A stretch of DNA of 55,706 nt from CAYVMN01 sp964452575. GTDB taxonomy: Bacteria; Desulfobacterota; DSM-4660; Desulfatiglandales; Desulfatiglandaceae. Both the position numbers and the translations under genes were made by a program. The notes under the pieces are model-generated. The model searched no databases, was not told the origin of the DNA, and saw nothing but the letters and a program-made list of their open reading frames with translations. Positions 1 through 9,810 of this stretch are shown here, in pieces. The stretch is taken from the NCBI GenBank assembly GCA_964452575.1, contig CAYVMN010000003.1:1-55706 (forward strand), given 5' to 3'. How positions within the stretch are numbered: the stretch's first letter is position 1; every line of letters begins with the position of its first letter.

Positions 1-956
1 GAGAATGGGTGCCCAACGAGTATGGTGGAAGGGAGAATTTGGAGGCAATTTCCTTCTTGCGTCGGTTTAACGAAGAGGTCTATAAGAGTTTTCCCGCGGT
101 GCAGACCGTTGCAGAGGAGTCCACGGCATGGCCCATGGTGTCACACCCAACATATGCAGGAGGGCTGGGTTTTGGAATGAAGTGGGATATGGGCTGGATG
201 CACGACACCCTCGATTACATGGCCAGGGACCCTGTCCACAGGAAGTATCACCACAACAAACTGACATTCCGGATGATCTACGCCTTTCACGAGAATTTTG
301 TCCTTCCCTTATCCCACGATGAGGTGGTTTATGGAAAGGGCTCACTTCTCCGAAAGATGCCCGGCGATAGATGGCAAAAATTTGCCAATCTCAGACTACT
401 TTTAAGTTACATGTACGCCCAGCCAGGGAAGAAGCTGCTTTTCATGGGCGCTGAGTCCGGCCAGTGGAATGAATGGTATCATGAATCAGGCCTGGACTGG
501 GCCTTGCTGGACGATCCTTTTCACAAAGGCCTTCAGCGTATGGTTGCTGATCTAAACGCGCTCTACCGAAATGAACCAGCTCTCCATGAACTGGAATTCT
601 GTAGAGCAAGTTTTGAATGGATAGACTGTAACGACTCCGAGCAGAGCACTCTCACCTTGATCCGCAAGGGGCCATCAGACAAGGATGTATTCATCGTGGC
701 CTGTAATTTCACGCCAGTACCACGAAACAATTACAGGGTGGGAGCGCCTATGAGCGGAGTCTGGAAGGAGGTCTTGAACAGCGATGCGCTGGTTTATGGG
801 GGAAGCGGTCAGGGGAACCTGGGCCGAGCAAAGGCCGAGCCTCTTCCGTTCCATGGCCGTCCCTACTCCCTCGAGATAACACTGCCTCCCCTGGGGGCCC
901 TCTTCTTCAAGTGGGAAGGGGGAATCCAAAATCAAGAATATGGACCGGCGCGGTAG
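1..956 (+). CDS. glgB: 1,4-alpha-glucan branching enzyme, 3' part only
   Basis: The open frame enters from the left edge (frame of nucleotides 3-5), so the N-terminal part, including the CBM48 and the first half of the GH13 barrel, is outside the window. The visible part starts with EWVPNEYGGRENLEAI, a typical GlgB segment leading to the catalytic glutamate (TVAEEST), followed by the conserved LPLSHDEVVYGK and the C-terminal beta-sandwich (FHKGLQRMVADLNALY). GlgB makes alpha-1,6 branches in glycogen. It overlaps malQ by 17 bases, which argues for translational coupling within the glycogen operon. The GTG at 9 is an internal codon, not a start. Confidence 0.95.
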   Translation, partial: EWVPNEYGGRENLEAISFLRRFNEEVYKSFPAVQTVAEESTAWPMVSHPTYAGGLGFGMKWDMGWMHDTLDYMARDPVHRKYHHNKLTFRMIYAFHENFVLPLSHDEVVYGKGSLLRKMPGDRWQKFANLRLLLSYMYAQPGKKLLFMGAESGQWNEWYHESGLDWALLDDPFHKGLQRMVADLNALYRNEPALHELEFCRASFEWIDCNDSEQSTLTLIRKGPSDKDVFIVACNFTPVPRNNYRVGAPMSGVWKEVLNSDALVYGGSGQGNLGRAKAEPLPFHGRPYSLEITLPPLGALFFKWEGGIQNQEYGPAR

Positions 957-2436
957 CGGCATTCTCCTCCATATCACGTCTCTCCCCTCGCCTTTCGGGA
1001 TAGGGGATTTGGGCCCGTGGGCCCACAGGTTCGTTGATTTTCTGGCAGAGGCAAGGCAGACCTATTGGCAGATCCTCCCCTTGAGCCCGGCAGACCCCTA
1101 TCAAGGGAATTCTCCCTACCATAGCTGTTCCGCCTTTGCCTGGAATCATTTGATCATAAGCCCGGAATTTCTTGTGCGGGACGGATGGCTTGATAACGAC
1201 GACCTGAAACCCCTTCCTGATTTTCTAAGCAGCCGAGTGGATTATGGCCCTGTCATTTCATACAAAGAGACCATTCTCGGCAAGGCCTATGAGCGTTTCA
1301 AGGCTAAGGGTGGACCCGAGGCATATCGGGAGTTTTGCGCGAAAAGCATCCACTGGCTCGATGATTATTCACTCTTTGTGGCCCTGAAATCCCGCTTTGG
1401 AGGCAAGGCCTGGGCCGATTGGGGGCCCGACCTTCGAGACAGGCGAGAACGAGCGCTTCGAGAGGCCAGAAGCGAGCTTAAGGATGAAATCCAGAGGGCC
1501 AGTTTCTATCAGTACCTCCTCTTCTGGCAGTGGAGGGCCCTAAAGAACTACTGTAACAGCAAGGGCGTGCGGATAATAGGTGATATGCCCATCTATGCAG
1601 TCCATGACAGTGCCGACGTATGGGTTCATCAGGAACTGTTCAATTTGGATCAGGAAAAGAGGCCGCTTACCGTGGCTGGTGTCCCACCTGACTATTTCAG
1701 TAAGACGGGACAGCTCTGGGGCAATCCGGTTTATAGGTGGGAGGCTGTCCGGAACCGGGGATACGACTGGTGGATTCAGAGAATAGCCCACAACCTGGAA
1801 TTATACGACTTCGTAAGGATAGACCATTTTCGGGGCTTTGTAGGATACTGGGAGATACCGGCCTCTGAACAGAATGCCGTAAATGGAAGGTGGGTCGAGG
1901 CCCCGGCATGGGATTTCTTCACTCGAATCACCAACCAATTCCCCAGGCTACCGATTATAGCGGAAGACCTGGGGGTCATCACACCAGACGTGGTTGAGGT
2001 CATCCGCCATTTCCGGTTTCCTGGGATGAAGATCCTCCTCTTTGCCTTTGGCGATGATCTGCCTACCAATCCCTATGCGCCGCATAACCTTGAAAGGAAT
2101 TGCCTGCTCTACACAGGGACCCACGACAACAACACGGCCAAGGGATGGTTTGAAAGAGAGACAACGCCAGATGTCAGAGAGAGGCTCTCACGGTATGTTG
2201 GAAGAGAGGTCTCGAGGGACTCTGTGGGCCGCGACCTTGTCCAACTGGCCATGATGTCGGTGGCAGATACGGCCATCTTTCCCGTTCAGGACCTGCTGAG
2301 TCTGGGCGAAGAGGCGCGGATGAACACGCCGGCCACAAATAAGGGCAACTGGGAGTGGCGCCTCGAACCGGGCCTCTTGACTCCTGCTGTGTCGAGCGAC
2401 CTCCTTGACATGACCGTGATATATGGCAGGGCCTAA
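940..2436 (+). CDS. malQ: 4-alpha-glucanotransferase (amylomaltase)
   Basis: A 498-residue GH77 enzyme that disproportionates alpha-1,4-glucans in the cytoplasm. The start MDRRGSGILLHITSLPSPFGIGD is the classical family N-terminus. The catalytic residues are readable: nucleophile Asp295 in FVRIDHFRGF, acid/base Glu342 in IIAEDLGVI, and transition-state Asp396 in TGTHDNNT. Length is normal for bacterial MalQ. The gene overlaps glgB upstream and the GH13 gene downstream, so the block 1-6508 is probably one transcript for glycogen turnover. No sign of damage. Confidence 0.95.
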   Translation: MDRRGSGILLHITSLPSPFGIGDLGPWAHRFVDFLAEARQTYWQILPLSPADPYQGNSPYHSCSAFAWNHLIISPEFLVRDGWLDNDDLKPLPDFLSSRVDYGPVISYKETILGKAYERFKAKGGPEAYREFCAKSIHWLDDYSLFVALKSRFGGKAWADWGPDLRDRRERALREARSELKDEIQRASFYQYLLFWQWRALKNYCNSKGVRIIGDMPIYAVHDSADVWVHQELFNLDQEKRPLTVAGVPPDYFSKTGQLWGNPVYRWEAVRNRGYDWWIQRIAHNLELYDFVRIDHFRGFVGYWEIPASEQNAVNGRWVEAPAWDFFTRITNQFPRLPIIAEDLGVITPDVVEVIRHFRFPGMKILLFAFGDDLPTNPYAPHNLERNCLLYTGTHDNNTAKGWFERETTPDVRERLSRYVGREVSRDSVGRDLVQLAMMSVADTAIFPVQDLLSLGEEARMNTPATNKGNWEWRLEPGLLTPAVSSDLLDMTVIYGRA

Positions 2437-3940
2437 AGTGATGAAAACCCTTCGAAAGAACCCTCATATATACGAAATCAACCTGATGACCTGGCTCTCT
2501 GATCTTACCAGGAGGGAGGGCAGGGAGATCAACCTCAGAAATATACCCAAAAGGGAGTGGGAACACCTCAAAAGGATGGGTATGGACCTCATATGGCTCA
2601 TGGGGATGTGGGAAAGGAGTCCTTACTCTGTTGACAGGGCCCAGGGTGCCCCACAACTTGTTGAGGCATGTCGGTCCATCTTGAAGGACTTCGAGATGCA
2701 CGACATGGTGGGCTCCCCTTATGCCGTTCATGACTATGTTCCAGATTCCAGATTCGGGTCGGCGGAAGATCTTCTGGCCCTCAAAGACGCACTTGAGCAC
2801 GAAGGACTGTTGCTAATTCTTGACTTTGTACCCAACCATACGGCCTGCGATCATCCCTGGGTCCGACTAAGCCCCGAGCGATATATCCAGGGGGACATGT
2901 CCAAGGGGGGTAATTGCGAGGAGGGCTTTTTCGCGGTTGATACTGCGTTCGGCAGACGATGCATCGCTCACGGGAAAGATCCATATTTCGTGCCCTGGAC
3001 CGATACGGCCCAGATCAACTATGGTCATCCGGGGTCATTGGAGGCCATGGGCGAGCTCCTTGCTGAACTCTCATCATACTGCCATGGTCTCAGGTGTGAT
3101 ATGGCCATGCTGGTCCTCAGCGATGTCTTCCAAGACACATGGGGGCCTTTTCTCAAGGATGTGAAGGACGTGGAGGAATTCTGGCCTTCTGCCATAGAGG
3201 GCCTCAGGTCCGGCGACAGGGAGTTTTTGCTCATCGCAGAGACATATTGGGGGAAAGAGGCGCAACTCTTTGATCTTGGATTTGGCTATGTCTATGATAA
3301 GAACCTCTACGACCTGATGGTCAGAAGAGATATTAAGGGGCTGAGGCACACACTGTCCACCAGGCCGGTTCTTGATCAACAGAGGATGGTGCGGTTTCTT
3401 GAAAACCATGACGAACCGAGGGCGATGGAGGCCTTCGGCAGGGACAAGATCAAGGCGGCAATGCTCATCCATGCAACGCTCCCCGGAATTAGGTTCTGGC
3501 AGCACGGCCAGTTCGAAGGGGGCAGGATCAGAACGCCGGTGCAACTGAGGCGCGCCCCTGTTGAGCAGGTAGATCATGACCTACTCACCTTTTCCGAGAT
3601 GCTGCTTGCTGAAGTGAGTCACCCGGTATTTCATGATGGGGTCTGGGAGATGTGCCAGACGGCTGGATGGGTCGACAATCCTTCCCATGAGATGCTGCTG
3701 GCGTGGTGCTGGGGCCTGGACGATGAGAGGAGGTTGGTGATCATCAATTTTTCCGACTCATCTATACATGGATATATCAGACTGCCCCCTGAGTGGCTCA
3801 CAAGGGGAGAAGATTTCTTCTTTAACGACCCGTTGAAGGGCAACAGCTATCTACGTTCTAGGTCAGAATTGGAGGAGTCGGGATTGTACGTTGGTCTCGA
3901 AAAAGGAGACTTTCATTTTTTCAGGGTGAAGAGGGGATAA
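2423..3940 (+). CDS. GH13 (alpha-amylase family) glycosidase or transglycosylase
   Basis: A 505-residue protein with all four GH13 signature regions: LDFVPNHTACDHPW (region I), GLRCDMAML (region II with the nucleophile Asp), LLIAETYWGKEA (region III acid/base Glu) and VRFLENHDEPRAMEAFG (region IV). The exact substrate is not decided by sequence inspection; the lack of a signal peptide and position between malQ and glgP point to intracellular glucan processing. It starts 14 bases inside malQ; an alternative ATG at 2441 would shorten it by six residues. The C-terminal about 110 residues form a beta-sandwich-like tail typical of GH13 proteins. Confidence 0.85.
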   Translation: MAGPKVMKTLRKNPHIYEINLMTWLSDLTRREGREINLRNIPKREWEHLKRMGMDLIWLMGMWERSPYSVDRAQGAPQLVEACRSILKDFEMHDMVGSPYAVHDYVPDSRFGSAEDLLALKDALEHEGLLLILDFVPNHTACDHPWVRLSPERYIQGDMSKGGNCEEGFFAVDTAFGRRCIAHGKDPYFVPWTDTAQINYGHPGSLEAMGELLAELSSYCHGLRCDMAMLVLSDVFQDTWGPFLKDVKDVEEFWPSAIEGLRSGDREFLLIAETYWGKEAQLFDLGFGYVYDKNLYDLMVRRDIKGLRHTLSTRPVLDQQRMVRFLENHDEPRAMEAFGRDKIKAAMLIHATLPGIRFWQHGQFEGGRIRTPVQLRRAPVEQVDHDLLTFSEMLLAEVSHPVFHDGVWEMCQTAGWVDNPSHEMLLAWCWGLDDERRLVIINFSDSSIHGYIRLPPEWLTRGEDFFFNDPLKGNSYLRSRSELEESGLYVGLEKGDFHFFRVKRG

Positions 3941-3943
3941 GAT

Positions 3944-6508
3944 ATGACCGGACCTATTAGGACCTTGGATGTGAGGCCAAGAGTCCCGGAGAGGCTCAGG
4001 CCTCTATACGAATTGTCACTCAACCTCTTTTTTGCGTGGAATTATGAGGCCGAAGAATTGTTTACGAGAATTAATCCGGAGCTCTGGGAGGAGACCAGAA
4101 AGAACCCGGTGGAGTTCCTCGGCCGCATCCGGCAGGGGGAGCTTGAAGGCCTCGTTACGGATGAGGGCTTTATTGCCCATATGGAAAGGACCAAGTCAGA
4201 GTTCGATCGATACATGTCTGAAAGGCCTTCTCCTGATGTCTTCGGAAAGGCGGGACGTCCATTCCTCGTAGCCTATTTTACGGCGGAATGCGGTGTCGCA
4301 GACTGCCTGCCCATCTATTCGGGGGGTCTGGGCATTCTCTCGGGAGATCATCTTAAATCCGCCAGTGACCTCAACCTGCCGATCATCGGTGTCTCACTGG
4401 CCTACCAGAAGGGTTATTTTCGTCAATACCTCACCCAGGATGGCTGGCAGATGGAGACCTATCCTGTAAACGACTTCACTACAATGCCCATGAAACGGGT
4501 TCGAGACGGTCAGGGAAATCCGGTTTGGGTAAGCGTTGATCTGAAAGGTGAAAAGGTGAAGATTCAGGCCTGGCGTGTCAATATCGGAAGGACAATACTA
4601 TACCTTCTCGATACAAAGCTCTCCGAAAACCCGGAGTGGGCAAGGGGCATTACCTCCGAACTCTACGGCGGAGACCGGGAGATGAGGATTCGTCAGGAGA
4701 TCGTACTGGGAATCGGCGGGATCAGGATGCTCAAGGCCATCGGCGAGGAGCCAACCGTCTACCATATGAACGAAGGCCACTCGGCTTTTGCGGTTTTCGA
4801 AAGGATCAGGGGACTCAGGGAGGAGAAGGGCCTAAGCTTTAACGAGGCCTTGGAATGCGTTCGCGCAACAAGCGTTTTCACAACTCACACCCCTGTGCCT
4901 GAGGGCAACGACATGTTTCACCCGGACCTGGTTCGGGCCTACTTCGAATCCTTTGCCAGGTCCATGGGGATCACCTCTGAGGTGCTGCTCGCTTTAGGGA
5001 GACAGGATCCCAGGAACAGGGACGAGGAGTTCTGCATGACAGTGCTGGCCCTCAGGTTGTCCAACTGGAACAATGGGGTAAGCCGCTTACACGCGAAGGT
5101 GAGCAGGAAGATGTGGCAAAGGATTTGGCCCAAAACCCCGGAGACGGATCTTCCGATAGGGCACATCACAAACGGGGTCCATATCCCGTCCTGGATCTCT
5201 AAGGGGATGTCCGAAAATTATGCCCGTTACCTGGGTCCCCGCTGGATCGAGGATCCCGATAATGTGATGGTCTGGGCAAGGGTGGACAAGATCCCCAACA
5301 CGGAACTGTGGCGGACCCATGAGAGGGGTCGAGAGAGGCTAGTTGCCTTCACACGTAAGAGACTCAAAGAACAGTTGGGAAAGCGCGGTGTCTCGAACCG
5401 GGACCTGGCCGTAGCGGACGAGGTCCTGAGCTCTGAGGCCCTCACCATTGGATTTGCAAGGAGATTTGCCCCCTACAAACGGGCCTACCTCATCCTCAAG
5501 AACATCCAACGTCTGAAACAGATGCTGACAAGCGAAAAAGCCCCGGTGCAAATGATCTTCGCCGGCAAGGCCCATCCACAGGATCACGCGGGAAAGGAGC
5601 TGATCAAGCAGCTGGTTCAGATCTCCAATCAGGATCAGTTGAGACGCCACTTGGTATTTCTGGAGAACTACGACATGGAGGTCGCCAGGTTTATGGTCCA
5701 GGGAGTGGATGTCTGGCTCAATACCCCCAGGCGTCCCCTGGAGGCCTGTGGGACCAGCGGAATGAAGGCTGTGGCCAATGGCGCCCTTCACCTCAGTGTA
5801 CTGGACGGGTGGTGGGATGAAGGGTATGACCCGGACATCGGCTGGGCCATAGGGAGCGGAGAGAGTTATAATGACTATGGCTATCAGGACGAACTGGAGA
5901 GCCGCATCCTATATGATATCCTGGAAAAGGACATAGTCCCGCTCTTTTACGACAGGGGGCCTGACGGTCTTCCCAGGCGCTGGCTGGCCATGATGAAGGC
6001 CTCACTTCACAAGCTCTGTCCTATGTTCAACACGCACCGGATGCTCACAGAGTACTGGACGCGCTTCTACGTCCCGTCTGCAGAGCGGAGTTTCCAGCTT
6101 ATGGAAAATGATTGGCAGGGTCTGAAGGACTTGGCCGCTTGGCGCGAAAAGATCATGTACAACTGGTCCAATGTGAGGATCAGGGAGATCAGGATGGATA
6201 AGATAAACGAGATAGAAGTGGGTGCATCCTACCATGCGGAAGCGGACATATTCTTAGGGGAGCTTTTGCCGCGGGATATCATGGTGGAGGCCTACTATGG
6301 AAGGCTTAATCCGTCCAATCAGTTCCTTGATAGCTATACTGAGGTGATGAGGCCTGCAGGCACGGCCGGGGATCACGTATGTAACTACCAGTGCGACCTC
6401 CGCTTCGAGGAGGTGGGCCACTTTGGGCTCAATGTGCGTCTAACTCCCAATCATCCCAATCCAGAAAGCCGTCACGCCATGGGTCTAGTGATCTGGGGCG
6501 AAGGGTGA
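3944..6508 (+). CDS. glgP: alpha-glucan phosphorylase
   Basis: An 854-residue GT35 phosphorylase releasing glucose-1-phosphate from glycogen or maltodextrins. Evidence: YSGGLGILSGDHLKSASDLN near residue 125, the active-site stretch FTTHTPVPEGNDMF, GFARRFAPYKRA, and the PLP-pocket motif GTSGMKAVANGALHLSVLDG around residue 605 followed by GWWDEGYD. The length and the N-terminal DUF3417-like segment match the TIGR02094-type bacterial alpha-glucan phosphorylases rather than the shorter MalP/PygB type. It begins three bases after the GH13 stop codon, so it is in the same operon. Last gene of the block. Confidence 0.93.
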   Translation: MTGPIRTLDVRPRVPERLRPLYELSLNLFFAWNYEAEELFTRINPELWEETRKNPVEFLGRIRQGELEGLVTDEGFIAHMERTKSEFDRYMSERPSPDVFGKAGRPFLVAYFTAECGVADCLPIYSGGLGILSGDHLKSASDLNLPIIGVSLAYQKGYFRQYLTQDGWQMETYPVNDFTTMPMKRVRDGQGNPVWVSVDLKGEKVKIQAWRVNIGRTILYLLDTKLSENPEWARGITSELYGGDREMRIRQEIVLGIGGIRMLKAIGEEPTVYHMNEGHSAFAVFERIRGLREEKGLSFNEALECVRATSVFTTHTPVPEGNDMFHPDLVRAYFESFARSMGITSEVLLALGRQDPRNRDEEFCMTVLALRLSNWNNGVSRLHAKVSRKMWQRIWPKTPETDLPIGHITNGVHIPSWISKGMSENYARYLGPRWIEDPDNVMVWARVDKIPNTELWRTHERGRERLVAFTRKRLKEQLGKRGVSNRDLAVADEVLSSEALTIGFARRFAPYKRAYLILKNIQRLKQMLTSEKAPVQMIFAGKAHPQDHAGKELIKQLVQISNQDQLRRHLVFLENYDMEVARFMVQGVDVWLNTPRRPLEACGTSGMKAVANGALHLSVLDGWWDEGYDPDIGWAIGSGESYNDYGYQDELESRILYDILEKDIVPLFYDRGPDGLPRRWLAMMKASLHKLCPMFNTHRMLTEYWTRFYVPSAERSFQLMENDWQGLKDLAAWREKIMYNWSNVRIREIRMDKINEIEVGASYHAEADIFLGELLPRDIMVEAYYGRLNPSNQFLDSYTEVMRPAGTAGDHVCNYQCDLRFEEVGHFGLNVRLTPNHPNPESRHAMGLVIWGEG

Positions 6509-6803
6509 GGGATGCAGGTTTGAGGATTGAAGATTGATGATGGATGCCTGTTCCGCGAGAGGCTTACCGGCATCGATGAGCCAGGCGGCTTCCTATGTCA
6601 TAAAGCTCAGTGTATCCAGGTAGGTTAGCATATCGGGGTATTGCAATTGATTTGCTGCCCTGATTCTGTTAAGCTAAGCAAGCCTTTGGCCTTTGAGTCT
6701 AAGAGATAGGTGTCAGCATCTTGAAAAGTTGGTTTGTTACCAGCAGAATCGGGGAACATGACGAGGTAATCCAGCGGCCGGAGGGAGGTAGTCAAGGGTA
6801 CTG
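6509..6803. other. intergenic stretch, no gene recognised
   Basis: About 295 bases between glgP and the aminopeptidase gene. I see no convincing coding frame, tRNA or strong terminator. The RBS-like GGAGGGAGG at about 6780 belongs to the next gene. Confidence 0.5.
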
Positions 6804-7691
6804 ATGAAGAACAAGAAGGTGAAGATTAGGCGAAACGCCCTCTGTCCTTGCGGGAGCGGGCTTAAGTATAAGAAGTGCTGCCTGGGCCGGTCAAACCTTG
6901 AAGATCTGGGCATAAGGGAACTCTATCTTAGGAGACATAATATCAGACTCAAGGGGGAGAAAGACATTGAAGGCATCAGGCGTGCCGGACGCCTGGTACT
7001 CGATTCCCTGGATCTGGTGGAGGCTGAGATAATGCCGGGGATGAAGACAGAGGCGATTAACACCCTGGTCCATGAGTTCACTACGAAAAACGGGGCGATT
7101 TCGGCCCCCCTGAACTACAGGGGTTTTCCAAAAAGCGTCTGCGTCTCGGTAAATGGGGTAATCTGTCATGGCATCCCAGGCGAGAGAATATTGGAAGACG
7201 GGGATATCGTAAATGTGGACGTGACCCCCATACTCATGGGGTACTATGCTGATGCCAGCAAGACCTTCTTTGTGGGACGGCCCGGGCCTGATGCCCAAAA
7301 AATAGTGAGAGTAGCCCGTCAGAGCCTGAAGAGCGGTATCTCAGTGGTTCGGCCAGGTAATACCACCGGAGACATTGGCTGGGCCATCCAGAGGTATGCC
7401 GAGGGGGAGAGATGCTCGGTTGTCAGAGAATTTGTGGGACACGGTGTGGGGTTTGAGTTCCATGAGCCCCCCCAGGTCCCACACTACGGAGAGAGAGGGG
7501 AGGGCATAACCCTCGTTCCTGGCATGGTATTCACCGTTGAACCCATGATAAATCTGGGAGAAAAGGACCTCAAGATCCTGGAAGATAACTGGACTGCGGT
7601 CACAAAGGACGGATCCCTCTCTGCCCAGTTCGAGCAGACCATTCTTGTCACGGAGGACGGTTTTGAAAGCCTCACCCCCTTTGATCTGTGA
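6804..7691 (+). CDS. map: type I methionine aminopeptidase with N-terminal SEC-C zinc motif
   Basis: A 295-residue enzyme that removes initiator methionine from nascent proteins. The N-terminus carries a SEC-C motif (RNALCPCGSGLKYKKCCLG, residues 10-28), a small zinc-binding module that some MAPs use, like SecA, to contact the ribosome. The peptidase domain shows the five metal ligands in order: Asp in VNVDVTP, Asp in YADASKTF, His in FVGHGVGFEFHEPP, Glu in FTVEPMIN and Glu in QFEQTILVTE. The upstream GGAGGGAGG sequence supports the ATG at 6804. The 3' end runs up against the QueG-like frame. Confidence 0.93.
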   Translation: MKNKKVKIRRNALCPCGSGLKYKKCCLGRSNLEDLGIRELYLRRHNIRLKGEKDIEGIRRAGRLVLDSLDLVEAEIMPGMKTEAINTLVHEFTTKNGAISAPLNYRGFPKSVCVSVNGVICHGIPGERILEDGDIVNVDVTPILMGYYADASKTFFVGRPGPDAQKIVRVARQSLKSGISVVRPGNTTGDIGWAIQRYAEGERCSVVREFVGHGVGFEFHEPPQVPHYGERGEGITLVPGMVFTVEPMINLGEKDLKILEDNWTAVTKDGSLSAQFEQTILVTEDGFESLTPFDL

Positions 7692-8634
7692 GAAACAAAC
7701 CTGTGCCCCCAATTCTCAGCCACCATCAGATAAGACCACCTCGCTACTGTTAGAAAAGGCAAGTTGTTTGGGGTTTGTGGCGATCGGGTTTTCACGGCCC
7801 GAACGACCCATGTTTTTTGACCAGTTCTGTTCATGGATCTCTGCCGGCAGGCATGGGTTGATGGGGTGGCTTGCCAGGACTGTGAAGCTGAGAGAGAGTC
7901 CCGCCAGGCTTCTGGATGGGTGCAGAACCGTGGTGAGCCTGGCCTATCCCTATTCTTCTCTAAAGCCCATTACACCGGATGGCTACGGGGCTGCCAGGTA
8001 CACGGAGCCTGAAAAGGAGGACTATCATAACAGGTTAAGGAGACTGGGGAAGGAACTGGCCGAGGAGATCCTTAAGAGATATCCGGGTAGCAAGTCAAGG
8101 GTTTGCGTTGATTCAGCCCCGATCATGGAGAGGAGCTTTGCCTATAGCTCGGGCATCGGATTTATCGGAAAGAGCAATATGCTCCTTATCCCGGGCCATG
8201 GTTCTTATGTCTTCCTTGTTGAGATCATTACAACCGCCAGCCTGCCCTTTCCTGAGATCGAGCCGATGAAAAGTCAGTGCGGGTCATGTAGGTTGTGTAT
8301 CGATGCCTGTCCGACAGGGGCCCTTGGGGGCCCTTTTTCGCTAAATGCCTCTATGTGCCTCTCCTACCTAACCATTGAAGGACCTGAAGCAGTAAATATA
8401 GAAACAGGAAAAAGGATGGGGAAGTGCTTTTTCGGTTGCGATATATGTCAGGAGGTGTGTCCCTTTACTGAAGGGGTGAGTGCCCAGAGGCCTTCCCTCC
8501 CTTCCACAGAGGAGATCCTGGCCATGGGGCCTGCTGATTTTAGCCATGTATTCGGGAAAACGGCCTTCGCCCGTGCCGGGCTGGAAAGGCTCAAAGGTAA
8601 TATTAGGGCCGTGAGGCAATGGGATCGAGCCTAG
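7645..8634 (+). CDS. queG: QueG-like iron-sulfur protein (epoxyqueuosine reductase family)
   Basis: The protein carries two ferredoxin-type clusters: CGSCRLCIDACPTGAL and a second set in CFFGCDICQEVCPF, together with the cobalamin-binding-domain context VCVDSAPIMERSFAYSSGIGFIGKSNMLL typical of QueG, the B12-dependent last step of queuosine synthesis. The coordinates use the first start-like codon, TTG 7645, which lies inside map. Alternatives are CTG 7747, TTG 7768 and GTG 7777; homology around LLLEKASCLGFVAIGF suggests the true start is near 7690-7750, where no ATG, GTG or TTG occurs in frame. It is short at the C-terminus compared with QueG having HEAT repeats. It overlaps the convergent FMN reductase by four bases. 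Confidence 0.8.
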   Translation: MSRRTVLKASPPLICEKQTCAPNSQPPSDKTTSLLLEKASCLGFVAIGFSRPERPMFFDQFCSWISAGRHGLMGWLARTVKLRESPARLLDGCRTVVSLAYPYSSLKPITPDGYGAARYTEPEKEDYHNRLRRLGKELAEEILKRYPGSKSRVCVDSAPIMERSFAYSSGIGFIGKSNMLLIPGHGSYVFLVEIITTASLPFPEIEPMKSQCGSCRLCIDACPTGALGGPFSLNASMCLSYLTIEGPEAVNIETGKRMGKCFFGCDICQEVCPFTEGVSAQRPSLPSTEEILAMGPADFSHVFGKTAFARAGLERLKGNIRAVRQWDRA

Positions 8635-9215
8635 GCGCCTGTAGCGGCCTTCTTTCCAAGGTCAAAGGCCTCCTTCAGGATTTCTGCTTGTTTTTGGACG
8701 TCCGAGCCCTTTTCCAGTGCACGAAAAAAGATCCCGCCTTCGTAGGACATATCCAGGGCATCAAAAAAATATTTTGCGGTCAGCTCGGCCCCCTCAAAGA
8801 GGTTCTTGCCTCGAGTTGCCCCTATCCCGATCAGATATCCCTTGCCGGCTCCATAGTGTCTCCTCTCCTCAGGTGTCTTCTCCAGCATCCTCTTGGACCA
8901 CATGGCCTGGCCCCTATCTACCAGGGCCTTTAACTGGGCCGTAATGCCATAGAAGAACATGGGGGAGGCCAGGATGATTATATCCGCGTCTTCCAGAAGG
9001 GGATAGACCGACTGCATATCGTCCTTAACAACGCATCTGCCGGTCTCGTCACATCCGCCACATTCGAGGCATCCCGACATCTTCAGCCTTCGCGCATATA
9101 TGCCCTGTACCTCCGCGCCGGCTGACCTTGCCCCTTCAAGGGCCTTATCCAATAACTGATCCGTGTTTCCGCCCTTTCGAGGGCTACCATAGATCCCAAG
9201 GACCTTCTTTTTCAT
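8631..9215 (-). CDS. flavodoxin-like NADPH-dependent FMN reductase / iron-sulfur flavoprotein family
   Basis: A 194-residue flavodoxin-fold protein. The FMN phosphate loop is GSPRKGGNTDQ at residues 9-19, followed by the cysteine cluster SGCLECGGCDETGRC that resembles the compact 4Fe-4S site of iron-sulfur flavoproteins, and the flavin-contact segment ASPMFFYGITAQLKALVDR. The partner and electron donor are unknown. The gene is convergent with the QueG-like gene and overlaps its 3' end, so the two are not co-transcribed. Confidence 0.85.
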   Translation of the reverse strand: MKKKVLGIYGSPRKGGNTDQLLDKALEGARSAGAEVQGIYARRLKMSGCLECGGCDETGRCVVKDDMQSVYPLLEDADIIILASPMFFYGITAQLKALVDRGQAMWSKRMLEKTPEERRHYGAGKGYLIGIGATRGKNLFEGAELTAKYFFDALDMSYEGGIFFRALEKGSDVQKQAEILKEAFDLGKKAATGA

Positions 9216-9810
9216 GATGCAATTCTCCTCATCCTATCGTATCTCACACCCCCAGCAAATCCTGATGTTCAGCGACCTTCACGTGTGCCTCAATACATCT
9301 GAATCCTCGATCCAGGGCTTATCATCCTTCATTCCCGCGTTCACCGGAATGAAGGAGAGAGCCCACTATCAATGCCCTGGCCCATAATAACATGGCGTAT
9401 GGCACCGGACGCATCAAGTCTTGGCTGGCTTGGCATACAGGAGGCTATTCCCTCTATACTATGCTGTCAAGTCGTTTTGGAACCGACGTCTCCCTCCCTG
9501 CCTAGGCTACGGAGGAGGCTTTTAAGTGACTGCCACAGCTTGAATTGTGGATTGTAATGTGCTATCGTTCCTTTTGAATCATGCCTCGAACTCGGCGAGG
9601 GATGGATGCCTATGCTACGGGGATTTTCTTGACATATTAATGGAGATGAGTGACCGGCTTGAGATTGGGGAACAAATTGAAGGATGATTATCTGAACCTA
9701 GAGTATTCTAAAATCGTCTTTTCCAGGATAGGAAACCAATTTGAAATATGAATTTGACACTTAGAGATTGACAACCGCAGGGATTGGTAATCCGTTTTAA
9801 GAAATAGATT
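9216..9810. other. long intergenic region before the histidine kinase gene
   Basis: About 595 bases without a recognisable gene; the 61-codon frame at 9372-9557 has no homology I can name and no good RBS. It holds the inverted repeat listed separately at 9325-9356 and AT-rich sequence near 9630-9800, where the kinase promoter probably lies, although no clear -35/-10 pair stands out. Confidence 0.5.
9325..9356. repeat. perfect 11-bp inverted repeat, REP-like hairpin
   Basis: TCCTTCATTCC at 9325-9335 is complementary to GGAATGAAGGA at 9346-9356, with a 10-base loop. The CATTCCCGCG wording resembles dispersed extragenic palindromes that occur in many copies in proteobacterial genomes; copy number cannot be seen here. 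There is no following T-run, so a terminator function is less likely. Confidence 0.6.

Noticed and set aside
9430..9445. TGGCATACAGGAGGCT as a third sigma-54 promoter
   Set aside because: The -12 element is AGGCT rather than TTGCT, and it is nearly 370 bases from the next start codon.
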